64,000 bases of DNA, taken from contig CM035225.1 of assembly GCA_020226215.1 (NCBI GenBank), positions 17,929,868-17,993,867 on the forward strand, in the 5' to 3' direction. The notes below the pieces were generated by a model. That model ran no database searches. It was not told the DNA's origin and saw only the letters and a program-made list of their open reading frames with translations. Of the stretch, positions 21,860 through 33,949 are shown piece after piece. The DNA comes from Sindora glabra (taxonomy: Eukaryota > Streptophyta > Magnoliopsida > Fabales > Fabaceae). The first letter of the stretch is position 1, and each line of letters starts with the position of its first letter. The translations under genes were made by a program, and so were the position numbers.

Positions 21860-24800
21860 AGAACTTTGAGAAAACAAAGTGTTACTATCTTTACGAGAAA
21901 CAGAAACATCAATGAATAATACCTTATCATCTAATAGAATCACACTTGACATGTTTTCTCCAACGGAAGACCATGATATGAGCTATATACAAGAGATACA
22001 ACATTGTCTTATTGTGAGTATGATATGTTACTATGTCTGATGGAAAGAGTAACGTCAATAAGATAACAAGGTACAAGGTTCAAGAATGTGGCTAGTAATG
22101 CAACTTCAGTCAAATCAAAAGTAACAGCACTTGCTATTCTATCGTAGTATTTAATATCAATCACCACCATTGTGGCATCACAAAAGTATGGATCTGGTGC
22201 CCCCTCTCTTCTCGGCCGCAGCGAGTTATAGTGTGTCTATTTGCACTTTCTATTATCTAGGATGAGAAGTGTGAAATGGTTGGGGTTTCTGATGTTATTC
22301 ATGCCCGTGGAGTTCACTGAGAAGATAACAACATCTGCAGCCATTGCCTCTTCCATATGTGCATCAAATTTGAATTGCCCGGCTTCTTAGAGTAACTTGA
22401 CATCGCTCACAATGTAAGACTATTAACATAGTTTTAAGCTAAGTCAGAATCAATGCTGCCTTCTGTGATTCATATTTGGGAAATGGATTCAAAATCTTAC
22501 CCAGCAGTAGTTGTCGAATGCAAATATCTTCCTTTTACTGTTCGTGAAAGCCAGGCTCAAAGTGTAGGCATAGCCATCTATAATCTGCATTAATTGTTTA
22601 GTTCTTGTTAGATGATTGATAAAGGTGGCAAACTCCAAACATGAGCACAAGAATCTATCAGTTGAAACAGAAAGAATAATTGTATATAACTGTTTACACT
22701 CCACACAGTGGTAACCATGCTTTTTGAAATTAATTAAACTCAGTAAGTTCCTGTTATTATTTAGGGAAGAAATAGTAACATAGCTAGAGGTATGATTAAA
22801 GACAAAACAATCATGCGTTTAAACGATCAGATGATACATACATTGTTCGTGATTGACTTCTCCTTCAATACTCCCACAAAATCCTTAAAGGTTATAAACA
22901 AATCCTACTGGAGGATTGACCAGATAAAAATACTGCATATGGTGATTTGGCATAAGGATTAGACAAGGCGATAGGCAAAACTTTCTAGTAAATACAAAGA
23001 ATTGAGAAGAAAATAGGACATGAATTATTGTGGGTCTCTTGCTAATTTTATTTGCACCATTTTACTCTTGACATCTTGGGTCAGGTATTTTGCAACTAGC
23101 AACTTTGTAGTATTCGGTGCCTTATGAGTTTATTTTTTCTTAGTTTTATCTGCTGGTGTATCATCATCAATTATAATAGGGGCCTTTTTGCTCTACCATA
23201 GACCTCCCCAGCAGTTGCTGTCTGTTGTCGTACATCTGTTTATCTTGTTCATTTTTTCAATGGTCCCGAGTACGTGAACTCCTCATCCTATTTTAATTTT
23301 CTTGTTTTCTTCTTAATATTCGCTATCATCGAATGCTGCTTTTCCTCATCTATATCTTGTTCAACAACTTTAATGGTTTCTACCTTATCCTGTTAAATCA
23401 CCTGCACAATTTGTTCTGACAGTTGTGCATTGAGCTGTTTATTTTGATTTTCCAAACTATCGTTGACCACCCTGAGGTTTTCTGCCTCACTTGTTGTAGT
23501 AGATAGTTGCTCCTGTAGCTATGCGTTATCGTGTTTGAGTTTAGCTATTGTCTCTACATTTTGTTGTGTTTGTTATTCTAACGTCTAAAGTTTCTTAGTG
23601 AGGGACATTAATTCATCCCTTAGTTTGAGTATTTATATTTGCACTAAAGAGTTGATCCCTAAGCTATAGGACTTCATCATTGTCTTGTTGCTGTTGGTCC
23701 TTGTGGGGCAGTGTAATATCGGCAAACTGGTCTAGCTTTGTTGTCCGGGGTTAGATCATGTACTGGGTCGATGCTATCTCAGTATCGCCCTCCAAATCTT
23801 CCGATTGGGAGGGTGTGTCCTGTGATTTTATTTTGTCAACAAATTCAATTAATCGTAGATTTGTTTCTTTTGTGTAGAAGAGGTCGTATTCTTGTACTGT
23901 GGGTTCAATTTCTCTATTTACAACCTGAAATATAACAGTATTTTCACTGTTAGTGTGGGAAATCGGCATGTTACTGTTTCGCTGAGAAACAGAAACATGA
24001 AAATAAAGGACAAAGTTTCAGCATAACAATAATTATGGGTAAATTATTAACTATGAAATACAATAAATGCATAAAATAATACATGGTTAATGGAAAGAAA
24101 TTGGAATCAAAAGATGTTTCTGTTTCCACTCCAGATCAGGAGAACCCTGCGATATGTTACTTTTTTATGTGGAAACCCTAACACAATGGCAATGAAGGGG
24201 AAAAAATTGACAAATCGAATATTACTAACTGTTAAAACCGATGAAGGGTGCATGTTACTGTTTTCAAAAAATACAGTAACATGTTGCATTGTAACTATGG
24301 CATGCTTGTGTTTGTTATGAAACAGCAACACCATTCATAAAATAAAGTAAATTGCTGGAATGAGGATCAAATTAACAATAAAAACCTGGAAAGAAGGACC
24401 TGTTACTATTTCATGTAGAAATAGTAACATCTTGTTCGATGTTACTATTTCTCATGAAAATAAACAGTAACATATTTTCTTGTACTAACATGTATCGGGC
24501 TTCATAATAAGTTAATATTTTCATACAGTTACCTGAAGCTGGCTGATAAGTTGATCCCTCAATTGGCGTGTGAGGAGCTTTAGGTTCCATTTGAGGCATC
24601 TTGAAACTTTTTCGATGTGATGCCCGCTCAGCACGCTTGTAATCTCACACAGCTAGTATTATCAATAATAAATCATTTATTTTGTCATGTTAGTTTCCTT
24701 TGGAGGCTGCATCCAAGGACGGAGTAATAAAAAGAGCAAGAAAAATTGGAGGTAAACAAGTTATTTTTGTACGTAGTCATCAACATTAAAGAAAAACTTA

Positions 24801-24915
24801 AAAATAACTATTAATTGAAATCACATTAACAATTAAAATGCCATAAAACTTTGGGTAATCATTCACAGATAAAGCAAGGACATGTTACTATTTTTAGTCT
24901 AAAACAGTAACATGA
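21860..24915. repeat. dispersed single TGTTAC hairpins in introns of the Ulp1-like gene
   Basis: At least nine hairpins lie outside any tandem array, at about 21883, 22026, 22752, 23969, 24155, 24251, 24401, 24440 and 24882. That at 24401-24429 has a perfect 12-bp stem (TGTTACTATTTC with GAAATAGTAACA). Flanking sequences are unrelated to one another, so the hairpin alone is what recurs. Confidence 0.8.
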
Positions 24916-25811
24916 GCCAAGACTTGCGACAAACATACAATAAGGAGACAGGAACATTCACTCAAATGAATGGAAATGAATGAAGGCAATGTAAAGGATA
25001 GGGATACGAAGTAAAAAGGAGTTTTGACATCTTTAACTTACTGGCAATAGCATGACACAGCCGGTTACATTAGGGGTGCTGTCCTTTTTGAGAGAATTCA
25101 TTAGTTGGTCATGAATATGTTATGACCACCCATATTGTTCTATTGCATCTACTTCTTCTACTTATTTGATATATGACCAGCTCAATGCGTGGGCCCTGTT
25201 TGGTACAAAGAAGGTGACTAGAAGCATCAATGTCATAAGACAGGAGACATCCTGCACGTTAGTCTCCGATGTTCCTCACACTGCTCTTTCAAGTGCATTG
25301 AATATTATTGGTTTACTCATCCATACTTTGCCACGGAAACACCTTATGTCAAAGTCTGACAGTGGCCTTTTGCCAGATGTTGTCTGGATAGGTTAGTCTC
25401 TATCTCTTATTCTAAAGATCAGCTTCACTGATGTTAGTGTTATTTTGAGATGTTTGCCCCCAATATTGAAATGATTATTCTTTTCTGAGAAGGCAACAAT
25501 TATGGACTGAATTTCAACATCGCTCTTCCGACACATGCTACGATTCAGTTCCTTTATTATTATTGCATTTATTAGGACCCAAAATGGGTTGTGTCACAGC
25601 ACCATCGTGTGTCTATCATCGAATTGAAGCTGATCAACCTACCTTATGCACGCTAACAAATTGGACTTATATTGCTAGAATTTTTAGGTTTCTTCTTCAA
25701 AATCATCTGCTTATGTGAGTGCTTTAGCGCCTTTCTGCTCAAGTAAATGTCAAATCAAGCATAAATAGAAAAAATGAGGTATGATTAATAATGCAACTTC
25801 CAATTCTTTCT

Positions 25812-27395
25812 AGTGTGTTACTGTTTCATCAAGAAACAGTAACACACTATAAAAAATGACATATATATGTTTAACAAAACTCTACTAAACAAATGAGCAA
25901 AAATATGAACAATGAGCAAAAATATGTATAAGTGCTACTCTATGAGGTATGAATAAAAATGCAACATCGTGACAGTTGTGTGTTACTATTTCACCGAGAA
26001 ACAGTAACTTGAGCTAAGAATTGATATATAATTATCTTACGAATCTCTACTGTGTTGATAATAAGCAATAAGAACATAAGTTGAGAAGATGAGGTGTGAT
26101 TAACAGTGGAGCTTCCAAGGAACCATGTGTTACTATTTCACCAAGAAACAGTAACATGAGCTAAAAAAATGAGATATGCGAGTTTGACATTAATCTACTA
26201 CATTGAAAAAGAAAAAAAAGATGCACAAGTAGATAGTATGAGGTATGACTATCAATGCAACCTCGTGGTAGAGATGTGTTACTGTTTCACTGAGAAACGG
26301 TAACAAGAGCCAAGATTTGAGATATAACTGTTTTACGAATCTTTACTTCGTTGTTAATGACCATAGGGAACATAAGTTGATAAGGTGAGGCATAATTAAC
26401 AGCGGAGCTTCAAAGAAATTATGTGTTATTGTTTCACTAAGAAATAGTAACATGAGCCAGAAGAACAAGATATGCGAGTTTGACAACACTCTACTATATT
26501 GAAAAAGAAAAAAAAGATGCACAAGTAGACAGTATGAGGTATGACTATCAATACAACCTCATGATAGAGATGTGTTACTGTTTCATTGAGAAACAATAAC
26601 ATGAGCCAAGAATCGATATATGACTGTCTTACGAATCTCTACTACGTTGATAACGAGTAATAGAAACATAAGTTGAGAAAATAAGGTGTGATTAATAGTA
26701 GAACTTCCAAGGAACTATGTGTTACTATTTCACCAAGAAACAATAACATGAGAAAAAAAAATGAGGTATGCGAGTTTGACAACACTCTACTATATTGAAA
26801 AAGAACAAAAATATGCACAAGTAGACAACATGAGGTCTGACTAATAATGCAAACTCATGGTAGAGATGTGTTGTTGTTTCACTAAGAAACAGTAACATGA
26901 GCCAAGATTTGAGAAATAACTATTTTACGAATCTCTATTGCGTTGATAACGAGCAAAAGGAACATAAGTGGACAAAATGATGTATGATTAATGGGGTAAC
27001 CTAGGAGAAATAATGTGTGACTGTTCCACCAAGAAACCATAACATGAATAAAAAACAAGAGATGCATGTTCAACAAAGCTCTATTATGTTGACAATGAGC
27101 AAAAACAACCATGAGTAGACAAAATGCCATATAATTGACAACGCAACCTCGTGGTAGTGGTGTGTTATTGTTTCATCAAAAAATAATAACATGAGCCAAG
27201 AACCGAGATATAATTATTTTACGAACCTCTAACATGGTGACATGGTTGTGTTTGGTCCGTAAACAGAGACGTCAACCCAAAAAACACAAGATATAGACAA
27301 GATGATTCGTGACTAAATGAAAAACCTTGACAAAACCAAGATGTTTATCCTATCAAAGACTAATGAAACGAGATGTTACTATTTCACTGAGAACA
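25812..27395. repeat. satellite array B, about 147-bp unit with dimeric higher-order structure
   Basis: Hairpins lie at about 25816, 25980, 26127, 26276, 26421, 26570, 26718, 26865, 27014 and 27160, with a last one near 27373. Two unit types alternate: one has CCAAGGAACTATGTGTTA before the hairpin, the other GGTAGAGATGTGTTA. The higher-order period is therefore about 295. The hairpin at 25812-25848 has a 16-bp perfect stem. Apart from the hairpin the unit (AGCCAAGATTTGAGATA, CGAATCTCTACT) does not resemble array A. The array fills the largest intron of the antisense Ulp1-like gene. Confidence 0.92.
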
Positions 27396-28214
27396 GTACA
27401 CACCCACCACATTATGGTGATAAACTTACAAATCAAACGTGATTAAAAGCAATGCCGATGGAAAAAGCACCTTACTTTTGGGCATCAGATGACTCCATAA
27501 TGTCCATTTGTTTTTATGTGAACAGAATGTCAAAAAGACAATGAAATATGCATGGTGCCATTTTTCTATTTCTCATACAAGCAAATATTATGTGGAGTGA
27601 CAGTAACATGCAATAAAATATTTGGTATACTGTGGTCGTACTAACTTCTAGGGTTTCCCTTAAACTTACATAGGAACACAAATCCAAGGAAACTATGACA
27701 TTTTCATTCAAGCTAACTGAAGTATAATGCCTATACTAGGGTCAATATTAAAGAGGAGGTGGGTTTACCTGTGGATGACCCATTTGTGTGGAGTTACTGT
27801 TTGATCTTATTTTCAGCGTCCGATGTCGAGAAATGATGTTATCCGGTTGTTCAGGGTTGTTAAAGTCTTTTCTTGTTGTATTTGACGATGATTTGCACAA
27901 TGTCTTCCTGTGTCTTGAGATCACTGGTATTGAGCTTTGAGATGGAATGCGAAGTGTTGTTACTGTTTTAGCCTTTTTGTGCCCCTCGAAAATGTCCATC
28001 ACGTGCGTCATTTCGTATTCAGGCCATTGCATTTTGTTACTTCAATGTCGTGTCTTTTCATTTTTCCCGTCTCGGAGAACAGTAATAATGCTTGGGACTC
28101 TCATTTTTCACATAAAAAAATTGAAATCAATTAATATCTGTTAATATATTATTTTGGAAGCTATTGTGGTCATTTCATTGTTATATCGTAGGAAATACAA
28201 AGTTGAACTAAACA

Positions 28215-28370
28215 AAAACATAGGAATTTCTTTATTGGGAAGTGGAACTTGCTTTATGTCAACCAAATAAAATTTGAGATTTCCCAGGAAGTTCATATGA
28301 GAAATCAACTTTCTGTGAAATTCTATTTCCCATGGGAACTTAATTCCCGTATGAACCAATCAGTCACTGT
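28215..28370 (-). repeat. right terminal and subterminal repeat region of the PIF element
   Basis: Read on the minus strand it begins ACTGATTGGTTCATACGGG, followed by TTCCCATGGGAAATAG, GAACTTCCTGGGAAATC and ATTTGGTTGAC. The order and motifs correspond to the left end at 15100-15245, although base-by-base identity is modest. Confidence 0.5.
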
Positions 28371-28394
28371 TAAAAAGGATTTATTTTGGACATA

Positions 28395-28455
28395 GCAATC
28401 AGCAGGCTCAGAGAAAAAAAAAATGGAAGACTTTGCATTTGACTCCAAACTAAGG
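28395..28455 (+). repeat. inverted copy of the lectin-kinase upstream sequence
   Basis: GGCTCAGAGAAAAAAAAAAT, GGAAGACTTTGCATT and TGACTCCAAA match the minus strand of 13889-13936 (CTCAGGACAGAG, AAATGGAAGACTTTTGCATT, GACTCCAAAA). No kinase coding sequence follows it. It is a scrap of a paralogous promoter just outside the PIF element, in the orientation of a plus-strand gene. Confidence 0.65.
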
Positions 28456-28460
28456 GTTAG

Positions 28461-30350
28461 TGTATTCTAAATCCTACGAATAATTACTCAAACTGTTGTC
28501 CTTAGGTAAGTCGGTCAAAATGTTTATTTTCAATTATAATTTACTTGAAATGTTTATTTTTACTTATATCGTATATGCAATAAAAACTACACTCCCAACA
28601 TTAATAATTTATTTGAGATGAAAACCATTCAAAAATTAGCTGAAATTCACGTCTAAAACAGTGAGAAAGAGTTATATGACTGGTTGACATGCTTTTTTTA
28701 TTTTTCAATTAATTTTTAAAAATTTTAGTTGATATTTGTAATTTGATGACTTCGGAAGATCCAAACCAGTACGTAATACGTTCGTGATGAGATATTTAAT
28801 AACATGCTAATGAGTCTAGAGTATAAAATTTTTTTTACCACCAATATAAGAAAAAAATGTAATATTAACACTCATTCGTATTTGGTTTATATAATTTTTC
28901 TTATATTTTAAGAAATATTTAAGGGAACGTAAGATTCCTGTATATAGTTCAAATTTGAGAGAATTATTTGTGGCAATATTCACATTTTCAAAAATAATTT
29001 TAATCTAATATTCCTTCAAAATATTTCTATGCAAGAACGTGAATATTCTATATTTTCATGATATGAGAATGTTCAGTAATATAAATTAATTATTTTATTC
29101 ATTTTTTCATTAAAACTTTATTAATATTGATACTTTGTCTCATTAGTACTTATTGCAATTGATTATTATCACCATCACCTGCTATCATTAATCACTATTA
29201 GTCATTTTTATTATCAATAATTGTCACTACTACCACGTATTGCTAGTGGCCATGATCAGCTACTACTCATTATTATTGATTATTGTCAACTATTGCTCAT
29301 TACAAGTAATCATAGCCATCACCCTCATAACTAGTGATCTTTATCAACATCACCTATTGAAAATGATCACTTCTAGCCATCATCTACTATCCATTATAAA
29401 TTATTGTTATCACTAATACCCAATAATTACTAATAATTACTACATACCATTATTTTTCATTAATGATTGTTGTCAATTGCCACTTATTATCAACCATCAC
29501 CCATTATCATTAATTAACTTTCACCATCACTTACTATCGTTGATTACTTAATTTTTTATGATAATATTTTAATAATTTAATAATATTTTTAAATAAATTA
29601 AATATAATAGAATCAAATTTTTGAGAATTAAAATTTTAAAAATTAAATTCTAAAGGATAAAAACCCTCAAAAATTTTTGGTTTCGTAAATTAAATGCCAT
29701 TAAAAGGATATTTGTATTTTTTTTCAAAAAATTTATGGCCCGCTAAGGTCACAATCAAAGGACATCTAGGTCATCTTCATTGTTTTGTTTGTTGTCGAAA
29801 TCCCATTGACCGTTTCAGCAAGATACCTTTATAAAAATTTTCTCCCTTCCTATTTATCTATCACTATTAACCGATTTTACATATATTAAAAAAGTAATTA
29901 AATTTATTTATTTTTAATGACCTTTACAAGATTATTTTTTATGCACAAAATTCAAGATAGTTGAAAATAGAGAGAAAAGTATAAAGAAATAAATGTAAGT
30001 TAACTAATAGTATAGGATAATAAAATATTTATTAATAAAAGAAAAGGATAGATTTGAAAAAAAATATATTTAATGCTTCATTAAAATTTTAAAGCGACAG
30101 ATAAAAAAATAAAAAGTTTCTTCAAAATGCAACAAATAAAAAGGAACGAAGAGAGTATTAAATAAAGCCACTATTTTTTAGGCAAAGATGAATTTAATGT
30201 GGACTAGATTATCTTGTAATTGCACATCTCAGTTTCATCATTTACAAATTTAATTATTTTTCTTTTTTTTCTCCTGAGACTATTTGTTAACATAGTTAAT
30301 AAAATTACTATCAATTTTTTTCCCGATTGACATCACTTTTACTTACCAAA
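28461..30350. other. AT-rich intergenic DNA, no gene seen
   Basis: No supported coding frame. About 29740-29830 is less AT-rich and may be unique DNA. The low-complexity tract inside is listed separately. Confidence 0.5.
29140..29555. repeat. cryptically simple tract rich in CAT/ATT triplets
   Basis: About 400 bases are made of irregular variants of CATCACC, CATTATCATTAAT, CTATTACTCATTATT and TATTGTCA. No fixed period is kept, so it looks like a decayed minisatellite or slippage-derived tract. Confidence 0.7.
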
Positions 30351-30354
30351 ACTT

Positions 30355-30560
30355 GATTTTTCTCATGATATTTCACGAGGTATATTTAATTAATTATGTT
30401 AAATTATTTATTTGATGTGTGTTTTAATGAATAGATTAAGACTATTGAAAATATATTCTCATGATATTTCATGGGGTATATTTAATTAATTGTCTTAAAT
30501 TTTATATTTGAGGTGTGTTTTGATAAATAAATTAATTTTTAAAGAGTTTCATGAGAGAAG
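30355..30560. repeat. tandem duplication of about 105 bases
   Basis: TCTCATGATATTTCAC, GAGGTATATTTAATTAATT and GAGGTGTGTTTTAATGAATA-like parts occur twice head to tail, with starts near 30360 and 30458. Copies differ by several substitutions. Confidence 0.8.
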
Positions 30561-30969
30561 TCTATTAAAAAAATTTACCATTACTTCAAATAAATATTAA
30601 TCTTATACCTAATAAAAAAATTGCAGGATACACTGAATGTAAAGTAAGAGAACTTCCAACCAAAAATTCAAACTAATTGCATTACATCACACACGTGAAA
30701 AGTTTCAATTTCACTTACCTTTTCACGTAACTCCGAGAGAAAATTATACCATTGTCTTATCATGGAACGGTTCCATGATGACGGTGCACGACAATATTTT
30801 ATAGGAATATACAAAGTTAGCCAATGAATTTCCAAGCTCCATATTAACTGAGAAATTGCGTAGTAAATTATTGAATCTTTCAGTGACTAGCACTGTGTAT
30901 GGATACTATTACAGTTAGTAGCCAGTGGTTCAGATTCTTTCCTGGTTTTCCTTATATTTATTGGCCTTC

Positions 30970-31680
30970 TGTAGAAATGATGTTAATCTATTTATAAATA
31001 AAATTTATTATTTGAAAATTTTATCAAAAAGAATAATTTTAAATTATTTATAAATAAATTATTTATTTGAAATGTATTAAAGATGAAAGATGTATGGAAA
31101 TTAATTAAAAACAAATTTTGATTTTTTATAGTAAATACAAAATTAAAAATAGGATAATTTTTTATATAATATATGTTTTAGACCAAATGAAATGAATTAT
31201 AGCGAAATTCTTATTAAATTTGATAAATTTCATAACGGTACAAATGTAATTAAAATAGAAATTATAAATAAAATAAAATTATTTTTTACTTAAAGTCAAA
31301 CACCCTTTTAAAAATAAAATGAAATCCTATTTTTAGTTGTGCCAAGGAAAGGGTAAGTAAAAATGAATTTCATTTTATTTTATTTCATTTACAATTCCTA
31401 TGTTATTTACATTTGTGTCGTTATGAAATTTATCAAATTTAACAAATATTTCATTAGAATTCATTTTATTTTACATAAAGCACATATGATATAAAAAATT
31501 TATCCTCTTTTTAATATTGTCTTTAATATGATATTATCAAATTTTATTTTTAATTAAATTTCATATATTTTTCAATGCATTCAAAATTAAAGAATTTATT
31601 TATAAATAAATTGAGATCATTTTTATTGAAATGAAATAATTTCACTTTTAAAAAATTAAGATGTCAAACAAACCTATGAT
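30970..31680. repeat. foldback MITE, family F2, complete copy
   Basis: The left arm, containing AAATTTGATAAATTTCATAA then CGGTACAAATGTAATT (about 31216-31253), is matched by the reverse complement on the right: AATTACATTTGTGTCG-like then TTATGAAATTTATCAAATTT (about 31400-31441). Outer parts also pair, TTTATAAATAAATTATTT with AATTTATTTATAAATAAATT. The turn lies near 31335. The approximately 700-base unit is non-coding and would form a very long hairpin. Outer ends near 30970 and 31680 are approximate. Confidence 0.75.
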
Positions 31681-31890
31681 ACCTTTATCGTGTGTCTGGA
31701 TGGAGCACTTTAAAAGGAATTATACAATGTAGTTAAGTTACTGGACACTTAAATCTCTAGTTTGGATAGTCAACTTCAGAGCAAGGAATTTGAAATTTCA
31801 CTTACACAGGTGGAGTTTGAATTTTCAATTCGATGAGACAGCATGGGAAGTCTTACGTTCGGTACTCTGAGATCTGAAAGTGTCGATTTG

Positions 31891-31892
<2 letters not shown>

Positions 31893-31927
<35 letters not shown>
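31893..31927. repeat. (AT)n microsatellite
   Basis: About 17 uninterrupted AT units. Confidence 0.95.
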
Positions 31928-31931
<4 letters not shown>

Positions 31932-32815
31932 CAATATTAAACTCAATTTTTTTACTATAGTTTTAAATATTATATTTTGGTTAATAATTTGGTAGCATTT
32001 TTTATTTTGATGAGAATATAAAATAATATAAAATAAAATTACATAAATAAAAAAATGAAATATCTCTACTATTTAATAATAAATTAATAATATAAACATA
32101 ATAATATTTTTATCAATTATTTATTATACACGAATAAATTTTAAAATTAACAGTAATAATGAATTTCTATTCATTTCAAAGTTTGTAAAGAATAAAAAAA
32201 ATAAAAATTCATATCATTATTGCAATCCAAAAAAATTATTTTTCAAATGAAGAGAATTGAAATGAATTCATTTCAAATTCTGTCATTTTATTTTTTAAAA
32301 TTTTTTCAAATATTTCGTTCAAACATAATATTAGAATTTCAATATTTGAACTATTGTGATAATTTTAAAAATTATTAAATTAATGTTATTTAATTATATA
32401 TATTCAATAAAAATAAATAAATAAAATAAAATAATTTTAAAATACGGTAGCAAATACCTCATTTGTGAGCTAAAACATATTAGCACTTTTATGTTTGATG
32501 GAGCCCTTCCGATTGGCTATTCTAAAAAAAACTGTAAAGTAATTGGTCCAATTATTCAATGCGCAGAAAAAGGTGAAATTTACCGTACCATAAGCAAAAA
32601 TGAGGGCACCGAAATCTTGAGTACATGGCATTACATGACCCTTAAGATCTGTGCAAACTAATTGTTGCCATTGAAAAGAAGCAATATTACTTTGCTTAGT
32701 TGAAAATTGAAAATATTCCCAAAGGCTTTTGGTAATTACATTTTGACCTTAATCTCCCACCCCGTTGTCTTTGGAAATTGAATTAGACAGTACATACATA
32801 AATTGACATAGTTAC
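31928..32815. other. AT-rich intergenic DNA, no gene seen
   Basis: The left part is strongly AT-rich. 32480-32760 is more balanced, possibly unique host DNA, but has no coding frame or recognisable RNA. Confidence 0.45.
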
Positions 32816-32817
32816 AC

Positions 32818-32990
32818 GGGGAAGATTACAGTGCCCTTGGGAACTTTTAAACCCTAGGTATGTGGTACAATTTCATCCATTGGATGAGATTGCCAAAAGC
32901 TTAAGTAATCTCATCTCATCCAATGGATAAAATTGTGCCACACCACCCAGGATCTAGAAACACTTGAGATATCTTAGAATTTTCCTAATT
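32818..32990. repeat. short foldback element with about 70-base arms
   Basis: TGGTACAATTTCATCCATTG then GATGAGAT (32862-32889) is the inverse of ATCTCATCCAATGGATAAAA then TTGTGCCACACC (32915-32946). Outer parts also pair more loosely (AACCCTAGGTATGTGG with CCACCCAGGATCTAG). The outer motif GTGCCCTTGGGAACTTTTAA resembles 60971-61000 (GTGCCCAAGGGGTTTTGAAA), so both probably belong to one MITE family. Confidence 0.65.
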
Positions 32991-33945
32991 ACACAAATCA
33001 GATATGAAATTAATTTGTTGCGTGAAAAAATTAAAGTTGTAATAAAATTAAAATTAGAGTAAGATAATTACACAAATCAAAATAGTAAATACTTTATTTG
33101 CAAGCAATTTGTTCTAATCTATACCTTATTCAACGTGAATTAATGGGAAAGGTCGTTTTTGCAAATAATGAGAAATGGTTTTTAAATATAAAGAAATGGT
33201 ATATTGAAATGATATGTATTAAGTGAACGAAATGAATGGTAACATTCATTATAACAAAATAAATTAACAGATGTGTACCACACAGGAATTGATGACGCAT
33301 TTTTGGAATCAATAGATGCATATAGTTGGAAATCCTTATATAATTTGGGTCGAAATCACATATTGTTCAAGTTAATTTTTAACCACGCATCACTATTCTC
33401 ACTAAGTAGTAATTAATTAGTCTTGAACTCTAAAAAGAAGTGAAAGATTTTTTCTTGTTACAGAATCATAAAGGCATAGGTGTCCATTTATTACACCTAC
33501 TTGTCAGACTACATTTATTTAAGATATTAGCTGCTTCTTAAGTGTCTTTTTATAGAAAAGCTGAATAGCCTCAAAATGAGAAACCAAGAACCCCACTTCC
33601 TTACTGATATTGTCACGACTCACCCGGTCGTGATTAACATAAAAACCATTTTTCAATTTGCACAAGCCAATTTAATCATATGTGACATTATTACATAACT
33701 ACTAACCGATTCAGCCACTAAGTTCATTAGCTTCATTTTTATATAACAAAATAAATATTTATGACCAAAATTTATATTGTAATTTGTACCAAACTATCTA
33801 TGTAATCCACACCATTCTATTAACTATTTTTCTAACAAGATAATGGTTGCTCTCAAAAAAAAAAAATAGGAGAAATTTATTCTTGAGTTGATAGTAGTGA
33901 CTGAGAAGCTGCAATAGTTGCATATGTAAAACATTTTAAAATAAA
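32991..33945. other. intergenic DNA, no gene seen
   Basis: It contains only short chance frames. TGTCACGACTCACCCGG at about 33612 looks like the start of a decayed LTR, but no partner end was found. Confidence 0.4.
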
Positions 33946-33949
33946 ATAG

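Larger units (their letters stand above)
21329..28032 (-). pseudogene. Ulp1-like (C48 family) cysteine protease gene carried antisense inside the PIF element
   Basis: Minus-strand pieces appear in gene order. A first exon (28032 to about 27770) starts MQWPEYEMTHVMDIFEG and ends at GTAAAC. The 25720-25060 piece includes NPFWVLINAI and FFVPNRAHALSWSYIKYVEEVDAIEQYGW, like the N-terminal plant region found on Ulp1-type genes. Then come 24650-24530 (donor GTAACT) and a coiled-coil part (23940-23280; AENLRVVNDSLENQNKQL). 22705-22490 encodes IIDGYAYTLSLAF and FAFDNYCW. 22405-22140 has the histidine motif NHFTLLILDN followed by THYNSLRPRR. Exon 21686-21523 joins across a 46-base intron to 21476-21329, giving GQDCGIFVCLHIENIL with the catalytic Cys. 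The protein would cleave SUMO-like conjugates. Stops (for example W to TAG before THYNSL) mark it as decayed. Exact exon limits are partly inferred. Confidence 0.7.
15100..28370. mobile_element. giant PIF/Harbinger-type DNA transposon (about 13.3 kb)
   Basis: The left end GGGGTCATTTGGTTTGC follows TAA (15097-15099). The right end, read inward, is ACAGTGACTGATTGGTTC and is followed outside by TAA (28371-28373), in line with the 3-base TWA target site of this superfamily. Both ends continue with inward-repeated GGGAA and TTTCCC motifs. Inside are the two genes that define PIF/Harbinger elements, a DDE transposase and a Myb/SANT-like ORF1, plus an antisense Ulp1-like gene and two satellite arrays. 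The terminal repeats match only imperfectly, so the exact end bases are less certain than the element itself. Confidence 0.75.

Noticed and set aside
32862..32946. Hairpin that could be taken for a microRNA precursor
   Set aside because: The pairing continues outward with transposon-like arms and the outer arm has a relative at 60965-61025, so a foldback MITE is the better reading.
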